A DNA stretch of 13,411 nt from Dysgonamonadaceae bacterium (GTDB lineage: Bacteria > Bacteroidota > Bacteroidia > Bacteroidales > Azobacteroidaceae), in contig JAITCT010000153.1 of assembly GCA_031282925.1 (NCBI GenBank), positions 1 to 13,411 of the forward strand, read 5' to 3'. Of this stretch, positions 1-5,691 are shown in pieces (the first letter of the stretch is position 1; the number at the start of each line of letters is the position of its first letter). A model generated the notes under the pieces. It saw only the letters and a program-made list of their open reading frames with translations, was not told the DNA's origin and searched no databases. A program made the position numbers and the translations under genes.

Positions 1-2
1 CA

Positions 3-167
3 AAAGATTTACCGGAAAACGAGAACCATACATATGAAAACGAAGCAACCACCACCACACCGCCTGGCGCAAAATGGCTTTATGATGATTATAATTCACC
101 GCCTTTATTGGGTTCAAATATTCAAAAATCCCTTTTTTCTTTCATCGAAACGAAAATGATTATATGA
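3..167 (+). CDS. 3' end of an unrecognised protein gene (partial)
   Basis: This frame is open from the window edge to a TGA at 165-167 and gives the last 54 residues of a protein that starts outside the window. The visible tail is polar, with a Glu/Asn-rich stretch, a run of four Thr followed by two Pro, then a Trp/Tyr/Asp-rich segment and a hydrophobic end (TKMII). I do not recognise a family. The frame is preferred over the other open frame here (to 159) because its composition is more protein-like and because a strong intrinsic terminator starts 23 bases after the stop, which implies that a gene ends here. No function can be assigned. Confidence 0.5.
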   Translation, partial: KDLPENENHTYENEATTTTPPGAKWLYDDYNSPPLLGSNIQKSLFSFIETKMII

Positions 168-190
168 ATCTTGATTTGCAAAAATAATCC

Positions 191-240
191 TACCCTGTAA
201 TCCGCTTAATATTGATAATTGGATTACAGGGTATATTTTT
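191..240 (+). terminator. Rho-independent terminator with 13-bp perfect stem
   Basis: TACCCTGTAATCC (191-203) and GGATTACAGGGTA (221-233) are perfect inverted repeats around a 17-base loop, followed at once by TATTTTTTT. This is the classic stem plus T-tract, placed 23 bases after the stop of the upstream partial gene. The T-tract runs directly into the start region of the next small gene, so terminator and promoter are packed together. Confidence 0.85.
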
Positions 241-254
241 TGAAAAAACAATTG

Positions 255-262
255 TATCTTTG
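255..262 (+). promoter_or_regulatory. Bacteroidota-type -7 box (TATCTTTG)
   Basis: TATCTTTG matches the TAnnTTTG -7 consensus of Bacteroidota exactly. No good TTTG -33 element sits about 20 bases upstream; the nearest TTTTTG (237-242) belongs to the terminator T-tract and is too close. The box ends only four bases before the ATG at 267, so a transcript started here would have almost no leader. Confidence 0.45.
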
Positions 263-266
263 GGGC

Positions 267-512
267 ATGAAATTAGAAGAAATAAGAAACGCTTACGAGG
301 AGTTATCCGGCACAGCAAGCAAAACAAACAGGCAACTTGCATTTGCGGGAATAGGTATAATACCGTTTGGTAAAATCCTTTCTATAACGCCCTACTCCGA
401 TGGTGTAGGAATTGAAAAGGATAGCGGCAGAAGTCCCGTATTTCAGGTTTCCGATGATGCCAGTCTTTTGGCGATGTATATTTCGAGACTTATAAAAGAC
501 TTTAACGGTTAA
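267..512 (+). CDS. Small protein of unknown function (81 aa)
   Basis: The ATG at 267 is preferred over an upstream in-frame TTG (219), because that TTG lies inside the right arm and loop of the terminator and its extra residues would be encoded by the hairpin and T-tract. The protein starts MKLEEIRNAYEELSG, followed by a short hydrophobic patch (LAFAGIGII, residues 24-32) that is too short to be a convincing membrane helix, then a Gly/Ser/Asp-rich region and an amphipathic C-terminal helix (DASLLAMYISRLIKDF). The N-terminal third recalls (memory only) a group of longer bacterial membrane proteins with an AYEELSGKASDIVRQL-like start. If so, this is a truncated or diverged version lacking the membrane part. 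It ends 11 bases before the K+ channel gene and may be co-transcribed with it. Function unknown. Confidence 0.6.
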   Translation: MKLEEIRNAYEELSGTASKTNRQLAFAGIGIIPFGKILSITPYSDGVGIEKDSGRSPVFQVSDDASLLAMYISRLIKDFNG

Positions 513-523
513 TCACAAACGCA

Positions 524-1315
524 ATGAACGCCGCAAACAAATACTCGCGCCTTAAAAACAAGACATGGCAGCTTCTTAATCCATCCATAAACAAAAGCGT
601 ATGGGATACCGCAGTAAATGCCCTGATTGTTTCTCTCATCGCGCTAAATGTGTTTTCCGTAATTTTTGAAACAGTAGATTATATTAATATTTCATACGGT
701 ATATATTTTAGAATATTTGAGAAAATATCAGTATATATTTTTACTGTTGAATATTTTCTTCGGTTATGGACTTGTACGAGTGAAGAAAAATACATGCGTC
801 CTATCTCCGGAAGGTTAAAGTACATTATTTCATTTGGGGCGTTGGTTGATATGTTTGCAATTGCCCCATTCTATTTGCCTTTTACAAATACCGATTTACG
901 TATTATCCGCATATTGCGGTTGTTCCGGTTTATGCGGATTTTCAAATTAGGCAGGTATTTGAATGCTACAAAATTGATTACCAATGTATTTAAATCAAAG
1001 ATGGAAGAACTGATTTTGTGTATGGTAATTACTTTGTCGCTGATTATTATAGCTTCAAGTTTTATGTATTTCGCTGAAAACCAAGCGCAACCGGAAAAAT
1101 ACTCAAGCATTCCCGCTACGATGTGGTGGTGCATAATCACATTAACGACAGTAGGCTACGGCGATGTTTTTCCGATAACAATAATAGGAAAGGTTTTAAC
1201 AGCTTTTATTGCAATTCTTGGAATAGGCATGTTTGCTCTTCCTGCCGGAATTTTGGCTTCTGGTTTTTCGGATGAATTTCAAAAGAGAAAGAAAGTACAA
1301 AATACCGACGGTTAA
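524..1315 (+). CDS. Voltage-gated-type potassium channel (six transmembrane helices, 263 aa)
   Basis: This inner-membrane protein should form a tetrameric K+-selective channel. Predicted helices are S1 about 32-50, S2 64-84, S3 103-118, S4 124-146, S5 163-183, a pore helix about 193-208 and S6 222-247. The selectivity filter is TTVGYGD (208-214). S4 is a full voltage-sensor helix with a positive residue at every third place: R126, R129, R132, R135, R138, K141 and R144. No ligand-binding or RCK domain follows S6; the protein ends about 15 residues later in a short charged tail. This is the usual length and layout of small prokaryotic Kv/ion-transport-family channels. It lies 11 bases behind the small gene at 267-512 with no promoter of its own visible, so the two may form one transcript. 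Physiological role and true voltage dependence are not shown by the sequence. Confidence 0.93.
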   Translation: MNAANKYSRLKNKTWQLLNPSINKSVWDTAVNALIVSLIALNVFSVIFETVDYINISYGIYFRIFEKISVYIFTVEYFLRLWTCTSEEKYMRPISGRLKYIISFGALVDMFAIAPFYLPFTNTDLRIIRILRLFRFMRIFKLGRYLNATKLITNVFKSKMEELILCMVITLSLIIIASSFMYFAENQAQPEKYSSIPATMWWCIITLTTVGYGDVFPITIIGKVLTAFIAILGIGMFALPAGILASGFSDEFQKRKKVQNTDG

Positions 1316-1665
1316 AGCCGTAAAAATTGACCGCCGCAAAACCGTTTACCGTTAAAAACAACGTACAAATTAATTACAGATACAACATAACTGACTGACA
1401 TACAACTAAAGACATGCAGTAGTTGTGCGGACTATGAATAATGTTGCATCTCTACGAGATGCCGGCTGGAGACGGATACATTCATTTTCTATCAAACTGT
1501 GCATCTCTGCGAGATGCAGGTTACATGTTCAAGCGCGGGGCTTCCCAACAACACAGGCCGGCAGAAGCCTCAAAGTTCACCAAAACGTATATGCCTGAAA
1601 AAACAGCAACCTCAAAAAAAGAATTAACCCATAATTTGCGTAATGCACGATTACAAAAAAAATAC
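1316..1665. other. Gene-free stretch holding two short palindromic repeats
   Basis: I see no credible gene here. An open frame at 1441-1710 runs across the repeats and across the promoter of the next operon, has no recognisable content, and is judged spurious. The stretch contains two near-identical palindromes at 1446-1462 and 1501-1517 and a weak 7-bp inverted repeat, ACAACTA (1402-1408) with TAGTTGT (1420-1426). No clear T-tract terminator follows the channel gene. Confidence 0.6.
1446..1517. repeat. Pair of GCATCTC-NNN-GAGATGC palindromes
   Basis: GCATCTC-TAC-GAGATGC (1446-1462) and GCATCTC-TGC-GAGATGC (1501-1517) are 7-bp perfect palindromes with a 3-base loop. They are spaced 55 bases start to start and have similar flanks (TGTTGC/TGTGC before, CCGG/CAGG after). 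They resemble dispersed REP-like hairpins that I recall from Bacteroidota genomes, which often carry a CTCTAC core. Whether they are dispersed here needs a genome search. Confidence 0.6.
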
Positions 1666-1673
1666 TACCTTTG
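1666..1673 (+). promoter_or_regulatory. Promoter -7 box of the L25 operon (TACCTTTG)
   Basis: TACCTTTG fits TAnnTTTG exactly and is followed by a leader of about 70 bases before the ATG at 1747. A TTTG occurs at 1635-1638, but the 27-base gap is longer than the usual 19-21, so only the -7 element is supported. Confidence 0.55.
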
Positions 1674-1746
1674 CAGCGCTTTTTTAAAATTCCGTGTGAT
1701 GGGAGATTAGGAAGCATTTGTCTAATTTTGAGTAACACAAAAAACA

Positions 1747-2310
1747 ATGAAATTATTTGAATTAAAAGGCTCTAAGAGAGAAAAAACAGGTAAAAAAGCC
1801 GCAAAGGCTTACCGGAGAGAATCAATTATTCCCTGTGTTTTATACGGGGGAGGGGAAGTAGTTCACTTCACAATAACAAAGGACAGTGTCAGGAAATTAA
1901 TTTACACGCCGGAAGTCCAGATTGTGGATTTGACCATTGAAGGAAAAAATTGTAAGGCTATCCTGAAGGAAACCCAATTCCATCCGGTAAGCGATGAATT
2001 GTTACATGCCGATTTCCTTCAGATATTTGAAGATAAACCGGTTGTAATGGGAATTCCTGTCGAATTAACCGGTTTGGCCGAAGGGGTAAAAGCCGGCGGT
2101 AAACTTTCCCTGGAAATGAGAAAACTGAAAGTGAAAGGTCTTTACAGGCATTTCCCGGAAAAATTAATCGTCAATGTCGAAGACCTGGGTTTAGGTAAAT
2201 CCATCCAGGTGGGCGACATACATTTCGATAACCTCGAACTGTTAAACGCTCCCAATAATGTTGTGGTTACCGTTAAATCAACGCGGGCGGCACGTAATGT
2301 TGCGAAATGA
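1747..2310 (+). CDS. rplY: 50S ribosomal protein L25/general stress protein Ctc (187 aa)
   Basis: This is a 5S-rRNA-binding protein of the large ribosomal subunit, in the two-domain (TL5/CTC) form. The N-terminal L25 domain (about 3-90) carries the basic RNA-binding start [18 protein letters not shown], the IPCVLYG turn, and the [19 protein letters not shown] segment typical of the family. The C-terminal TL5-type beta domain (about 97-181) starts at [13 protein letters not shown] and includes [11 protein letters not shown]. Length is normal for the two-domain form. The start has only an A-rich stretch before it, as usual in this phylum. Its stop overlaps the start of pth by ATGA (2307-2310), so the two are translationally coupled. 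It is the first gene of a four-gene operon. Confidence 0.95.
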   Translation: MKLFELKGSKREKTGKKAAKAYRRESIIPCVLYGGGEVVHFTITKDSVRKLIYTPEVQIVDLTIEGKNCKAILKETQFHPVSDELLHADFLQIFEDKPVVMGIPVELTGLAEGVKAGGKLSLEMRKLKVKGLYRHFPEKLIVNVEDLGLGKSIQVGDIHFDNLELLNAPNNVVVTVKSTRAARNVAK

Positions 2311-2873
2311 AATACTTGATTGCCGGCTTGGGTAATATCGGCAGCGAATATGAGGACACCCGTCATAATATAGGATTCATGGTATTGGACGGCTTGGCCG
2401 GGATGTCCGGTGTGATATTTGACGTCAATAAACGGTATGGAGCAGTAGCGGAAATGAAACTGAAAAACAAACAGCTCATTTTGTTAAAGCCTTCCACATA
2501 TATGAATTTAAGCGGAAACGCTATTCGTTACTGGTTGCAAAAAGAAAAAATCGACCTTGTCAATTTATTGGTTGTCGTTGATGATTTGGCGCTTCCTTTC
2601 GGCGCTTTACGCTTAAAGCCCAAAGGAAGCGACGCCGGACACAACGGGCTGAAACACATTCGGGAAACTTTAGGCACAACGCAATACTGCCGGTTGCGTT
2701 TCGGAATAGGGAGCGATTTTCCGCAAGGCGCACAACTTAATTTTGTATTGAACCCTTTCACCGAAGAAGAACAAAGGCATTTGCCGGAGCGAATAGAAAT
2801 CGCCTGCGAAATGATTAAAAGTTTCTGTCTGGCAGGGGTAGAAACAACTATGAATCAGTTTAACAATAAATGA
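2307..2873 (+). CDS. pth: Peptidyl-tRNA hydrolase (188 aa)
   Basis: This cytoplasmic enzyme cleaves the ester bond of peptidyl-tRNAs that drop off the ribosome, recycling tRNA. All key residues of the bacterial Pth family are present: N10 in GLGNIG, catalytic H20 in TRHNIGF, M66-N67 in [11 protein letters not shown]92 in VVVDDLALP, and N113 in [10 protein letters not shown]. The order and spacing match E. coli Pth with a one-residue shift after the first 50 residues. Length is normal. It overlaps rplY by four bases and is separated from the next gene by a single base. The L25-Pth-S4 order is familiar to me from Bacteroidales genomes. Confidence 0.97.
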   Translation: MKYLIAGLGNIGSEYEDTRHNIGFMVLDGLAGMSGVIFDVNKRYGAVAEMKLKNKQLILLKPSTYMNLSGNAIRYWLQKEKIDLVNLLVVVDDLALPFGALRLKPKGSDAGHNGLKHIRETLGTTQYCRLRFGIGSDFPQGAQLNFVLNPFTEEEQRHLPERIEIACEMIKSFCLAGVETTMNQFNNK

Positions 2874-2874
2874 C

Positions 2875-3282
2875 ATGGAAGTGCGGATTGACAAGTGGCT
2901 GTGGGCGGTAAGGATTTTCAAAACACGAACCATTGCATTGGAAGCATGTAAAAAGAATCGCATTGCGGTAAACGACGCGCCGGCCAAGCCCTCAAGGATG
3001 ATCCGGACGGGCGACACTGTTTCGGTGCGCAAACCGCCGGTTACATATTCTTTCAAAGTATTAGGCCTGGCTTCCAACCGTATCGGCGCTAAATTGGTTC
3101 CTGAATATGTGGAAAATATTACGCCGCCCGAACAGTATGAGATACTGAACTTGCAAAAAATAAGCGGGTTTGTTGACCGTGCGAAAGGAACAGGCCGTCC
3201 GACCAAGAAGGAACGCCGCGATCTGGATGAGTTTTCGGCGCCGGTTTTTATTGATGATGTAGAGTTTAATTTTAATGAATAA
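2875..3282 (+). CDS. hslR: S4-domain RNA-binding protein, Hsp15 family (135 aa)
   Basis: An S4 RNA-binding fold occupies about residues 3-60, opening with RIDKWLWAVRIFKTR and containing the NRIAVNDAPAKPSRMIRTGD loop core. A basic tail with GRPTKKERRDLDEF (about 107-120) is the hallmark of the Hsp15/HslR family. E. coli Hsp15 binds stalled 50S subunits still carrying peptidyl-tRNA, which fits its place directly behind peptidyl-tRNA hydrolase, one base after the pth stop. It ends in an acidic extension (VFIDDVEFNFNE). The molecular role in Bacteroidota is inferred from the family. Confidence 0.88.
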   Translation: MEVRIDKWLWAVRIFKTRTIALEACKKNRIAVNDAPAKPSRMIRTGDTVSVRKPPVTYSFKVLGLASNRIGAKLVPEYVENITPPEQYEILNLQKISGFVDRAKGTGRPTKKERRDLDEFSAPVFIDDVEFNFNE

Positions 3283-3293
3283 AAAAAACAGTT

Positions 3294-3662
3294 ATGTTAG
3301 TAAAACAGTTACTTTTAATCGGATTAGGAGGAGGTATAGGCAGTATGATGCGCTTCCTTGTTTCTAAAATTCCTTTTGAGCAAGACTCATTTCCATGGGC
3401 GACGTTTGTTGTTAATATTGTCGGCTGTTTCCTTATCGGTTTATTGATTGGGTTGTCGGTCTTGCATCTGTACTGGGGCAGGGATATGAGGCTTTTCCTT
3501 GTTACCGGCTTTTGCGGAGGATTCACTACTTTTTCGACATTTTCGACCGAGAATGTTTCTTTGTATTATTCGGGAAATTATTTTTTGCTTGGAGCTTACA
3601 TACTGTTAAGCGTCATTGTCGGATTTGCCGCTGTGCTTTTAGGACTGGCTTTGAGCAAATAA
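3294..3662 (+). CDS. fluC: Fluoride ion channel FluC/CrcB (122 aa)
   Basis: This four-helix inner-membrane protein forms antiparallel dimers that export fluoride. Diagnostic features are LGGGIGSMMR (11-20), the WATFVVNIVGCFLIG segment with N41, and TGFCGGFTTFSTFS (71-84), which supplies the F80/F83 phenylalanine box. Helices are about 4-22, 36-56, 66-90 and 96-119. Length is normal. It follows hslR by 11 bases with no fluoride riboswitch in the gap, so it is most likely expressed with the translation operon rather than fluoride-induced. Its last five codons form part of the stem of the large hairpin at 3646-3691, so termination structure and coding sequence overlap. Confidence 0.95.
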   Translation: MLVKQLLLIGLGGGIGSMMRFLVSKIPFEQDSFPWATFVVNIVGCFLIGLLIGLSVLHLYWGRDMRLFLVTGFCGGFTTFSTFSTENVSLYYSGNYFLLGAYILLSVIVGFAAVLLGLALSK

Positions 3663-3691
3663 CCGGTTGTTACCGGTTATGCTCAAAGCCA
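3646..3691. terminator. Large hairpin between convergent genes, overlapping the fluC 3' end
   Basis: The outer stem TGGCTTTGAGC (3646-3656) pairs with GCTCAAAGCCA (3681-3691). After a two-base bulge (AA, 3657-3658), the inner stem ATAACCGG (3659-3666) pairs with CCGGTTAT (3673-3680) around the loop TTGTTA. That is 19 perfect pairs. There is no T-tract on either side, so it is not a textbook intrinsic terminator. Its position between the converging fluC and ftsE-like genes suggests it ends or protects both transcripts. A second small stem, CAGGG (3692-3696) with CCCTG (3706-3710), adjoins it. Confidence 0.65.
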
Positions 3692-3725
3692 CAGGGCGCA
3701 CAAAACCCTGCAAAGCATCCTTCAG

Positions 3726-4385
3726 TTAATCCAGCAATTTGCCGTCTTCGCATTTCATGATTTTTGCGGGGAAATCCTGTACCCAGTGATAATTATGAGT
3801 GGTCATAATGATCGAAGTGCCGCCTTCTCTGATTTTGTGGAGAAGGCCTACGATTTGCGCACCTGTTTCGGGGTCTAAATTTCCGGTCGGTTCATCGGCC
3901 AAGATTAATTTGGGGGAATTGAGCAGTGCGCGGGCAATTACGATTCTTTGCTGTTCGCCTCCGGATAATTCGTGCGGGAATTTGTAGCCTTTGCGTTCCA
4001 TGCCCACCTGATCCAATACTTCATTGATGCGGGATTCGATGCTGTTTTTATCTTTCCAGCCGGTAGCTTTCAGCACAAACTGGAGGTTTTTGTACACGGA
4101 ACGATCCGTCAATAATTGAAAATCCTGAAATACAATTCCCACTTGCCGGCGGAGAAAAGGAATTTGTAGCCGTTTGATTTTTTGCATGTCGTAGCCGAAA
4201 ACTTGAGCAAACCCCTTGTGGACAGGTATTTCGCAATAAATGGTTTTTAGCAGGGAACTCTTACCGGAACCTACTATTCCGGTAATATACAAAAATTCGC
4301 CTTCCTCTTGCCTGAAGGACACTTCTTTCAGGATAAGATTTTCTTCCTTGCGAATTTCTACGTTTTCGTAATCAATTAAGACCAT
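3726..4385 (-). CDS. ftsE: FtsE-like ABC-transporter ATP-binding protein (219 aa)
   Basis: This is a single ABC ATPase domain with all its motifs. Walker A is GIVGSGKS (36-43), a variant of the usual GxSGAGKS. The Q-loop is VFQDF (Q87), the signature LSGGEQQR (140-147), Walker B LILADEP (160-166), the D-loop follows at GNLD, and the H-loop His is H197 in TTHNY. Size and the short form are those of FtsE, the ATPase that works with the membrane protein FtsX to control septal peptidoglycan hydrolases. No FtsX or other permease lies in the window; in Bacteroidota I recall ftsX being encoded elsewhere, so its absence is not decisive. A related lipoprotein- or macrolide-type ATPase is the alternative. 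The gene starts 12 bases behind hisIE and is probably co-transcribed with it. Confidence 0.8.
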   Translation of the reverse strand: MVLIDYENVEIRKEENLILKEVSFRQEEGEFLYITGIVGSGKSSLLKTIYCEIPVHKGFAQVFGYDMQKIKRLQIPFLRRQVGIVFQDFQLLTDRSVYKNLQFVLKATGWKDKNSIESRINEVLDQVGMERKGYKFPHELSGGEQQRIVIARALLNSPKLILADEPTGNLDPETGAQIVGLLHKIREGGTSIIMTTHNYHWVQDFPAKIMKCEDGKLLD

Positions 4386-4397
4386 ATTTTTATTTGA

Positions 4398-4991
4398 TTA
4401 TTTTTGATGTCTTTTTTTCAATTCTTTAGCCAAATCTTCGATTCGGAACCCTTTGTAAGTCAAGAGGACGATTAAATGATAAAGCAAATCGGAACTTTCG
4501 TACAATAGCCGGTCGTCATCGCCTGCCATGGCTTCGATAACGGTTTCAACGGCTTCTTCGCCGACTTTTTGGGCTATTCTTCCAACGCCTTTTTTGAAAA
4601 GGCCGGCGGTATAGGAACCTTCCGGCATTTCCTGCCTGCGGTTCAAAATAAAATCCTGCAGATATTTCAGGAACAGGATATCTTCCTCGTTGGTTTCGTT
4701 GAAACAGGTATCGTTTCCCGTGTGGCAAACCGGCCCGGCCGGATTGACCTTAATTAACAGGGTATCCCCGTCGCAGTCTTCACTGAGGGAAACAACAAAC
4801 AGGAAGTTTCCGCTTTCTTCGCCTTTTGTCCACAGCCGCTGCCGCGAACGGCTGAAGAAAGTTACTTTACCTGTTTCCCGTGTTTTTGCCAGAGCCTCTT
4901 CGTTCATAAACCCCAGCATTAACACTTTACTTGTCCGATTGTCTTGTATGATGGCGGGAATCAAACCGCCCGTTTTACTAAAATCAAGCAT
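4398..4991 (-). CDS. hisI: Bifunctional phosphoribosyl-AMP cyclohydrolase/phosphoribosyl-ATP pyrophosphatase (197 aa)
   Basis: This is the HisIE fusion, catalysing steps 2 and 3 of histidine synthesis in the cytoplasm. The N-terminal cyclohydrolase domain (1-about 100) has MLGFMN (25-30), [19 protein letters not shown] (44-62), the metal site DCDGD (72-76, with C73), and [11 protein letters not shown] with C89 and C96. The C-terminal pyrophosphatase domain (about 107-192) has [20 protein letters not shown] (125-144), the acidic EEAVE helix (145-149) and the SSDLLYHL helix. Both active sites look intact and length is normal. No other his gene is in the window. The start has an A-rich leader, and a TACTTTTG box lies 18 bases upstream. 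Confidence 0.96.
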   Translation of the reverse strand: MLDFSKTGGLIPAIIQDNRTSKVLMLGFMNEEALAKTRETGKVTFFSRSRQRLWTKGEESGNFLFVVSLSEDCDGDTLLIKVNPAGPVCHTGNDTCFNETNEEDILFLKYLQDFILNRRQEMPEGSYTAGLFKKGVGRIAQKVGEEAVETVIEAMAGDDDRLLYESSDLLYHLIVLLTYKGFRIEDLAKELKKRHQK

Positions 4992-5256
4992 GTTTTTTTA
5001 ATTTTTTCGCAAAAGTACAAAAAATATTGGATGTATGGCGCTTTTTCCGGATTTTAATAATTAAGTTTCTGCGGCAATTCATCCGGTAGAAATATGGAAA
5101 CTTATTAAATATGAAGACACAAAAGCGCAAAGAAACCGGAAAACGGTTTGTAAACAGTTTGTATCTTTGTGTTTTTCAGGTCTTTACGCCATTGCGTTTG
5201 CAAAAAGGCCGTTTTTTGACGCATAAAGCCATATTTTGTGCTATATAATGGGATAA
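4992..5256. other. Gene-free stretch before the 21-bp repeat array
   Basis: No gene is supported here. Beyond the hisIE promoter, the notable feature is a TATCTTTG box at 5162-5169 on the plus strand with TTTG words nearby (5147-5150, 5158-5161) but none at 19-21 bases. If active, it would transcribe into the repeat array at 5257-5474. Confidence 0.4.
5010..5017 (-). promoter_or_regulatory. -7 box upstream of hisIE (TACTTTTG on the minus strand)
   Basis: Read on the minus strand, TACTTTTG fits TAnnTTTG exactly and ends 18 bases before the hisIE ATG (4991), leaving a short A/T-rich leader. No clear -33 TTTG is seen at the right distance. Confidence 0.5.
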
Positions 5257-5474
5257 TTGCCGGCAAAAACCGAAATGTTGCCGGCAGCAGATCACTTTTT
5301 GCCGGCAAAAACCGAAATGTTGCCGGCAGCAAACTACTTTTTGCCGGCAGAAACCGAAAAGTTGCCGGCAGAAAATCAATTTTTGCCGGCAGAAACTGAA
5401 AAGTTGCCGGCAGAAACCGAAATATTGCCGGCAGAAAACCTGTTTATGCCGGCAGAAACCGAAATTCTGCCGGC
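5257..5474. repeat. 21-bp minisatellite: eleven phased GCCGGC palindromes
   Basis: GCCGGC occurs at 5259, 5280, 5301, 5322, 5343, 5364, 5385, 5406, 5427, 5448 and 5469, exactly 21 bases apart every time. Most copies are embedded in TTGCCGGCA. Two spacer types alternate: type A (AAAACCGAAATG-like, later GAAACCGAAAAG) and type B (GCAGATCACTTT-like, later GAAAATCAATTT). This gives a 42-bp higher-order unit with one B copy missing between 5406 and 5427. The 5' copies use the CAAAAACCGAAATG variant and the 3' copies CAGAAACCGAAA, as expected for growth by local duplication. The frame reads as LPAETEx heptads but has an in-frame TAA directly before 5257 and no convincing start, so it is annotated as DNA repeat, not as a gene. 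Confidence 0.9.
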
Positions 5475-5639
5475 GTATTCCGGATTGCAGCAGTTCGCAA
5501 CAGTGCAGCGCGGCTGTTCATTCTCCTTAATTCATTACCGGTTGTCGATTATCCCCGATTGCATTTTTCGGCAGCCGAAACAGAATGAAAGCAGCGCAAG
5601 CCTCATATTTAATGAAATATACCCGCCGGAAAATTCAAA

Positions 5640-5671
5640 TTCGTTTTATTAATAAATAAACACTACCTTTG
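5640..5671 (+). promoter_or_regulatory. Promoter of the ATPase gene (TTCG-N20-TACCTTTG)
   Basis: A -7 box TACCTTTG (5664-5671) matches consensus. A -33-like TTCG (5640-5643, one mismatch to TTTG) stands 20 bases upstream, the spacing expected in Bacteroidota. The leader to the ATG at 5692 is only about 15 bases. The promoter lies about 165 bases downstream of the repeat array, so the array is outside the transcript. Confidence 0.65.
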
Positions 5672-5691
5672 CATCCTGAATTTTCAAAAAT

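Noticed and set aside
1..159. Alternative open frame at the left edge ending at TGA 157-159
   Set aside because: Its translation is unusually rich in Pro/His/Ile runs and basic residues, whereas the frame ending at 167 is better balanced; only one of the two can be the real tail.
219..266. Upstream TTG start adding 16 residues to the small gene
   Set aside because: The added codons are made of the terminator arm and its T-tract and overlap the promoter box; the ATG at 267 is more reasonable.
1441..1710. 89-aa open frame before the L25 gene
   Set aside because: It spans two palindromic repeats and the operon promoter, has no recognisable domain, and its composition follows the repeat sequence.
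3283..3293. Fluoride riboswitch before fluC
   Set aside because: The gap is 11 bases and A-rich; a crcB-type riboswitch needs far more sequence and none of its conserved elements are present.
5257..5474. CRISPR array
   Set aside because: The repeated core is only about 8-10 bp, the 13-bp 'spacers' are themselves repeated in two types, and no cas genes are present. It is a minisatellite.
5257..5652. Open frame of LPAETEx heptad repeats read as a 131-aa protein
   Set aside because: An in-frame TAA directly precedes the first TTG, the only ATGs lie inside repeats, there is no promoter at the right distance, and the post-repeat part is not protein-like. The open frames arise because a 21-bp unit without stops repeats in phase; the opposite strand is open for the same reason.
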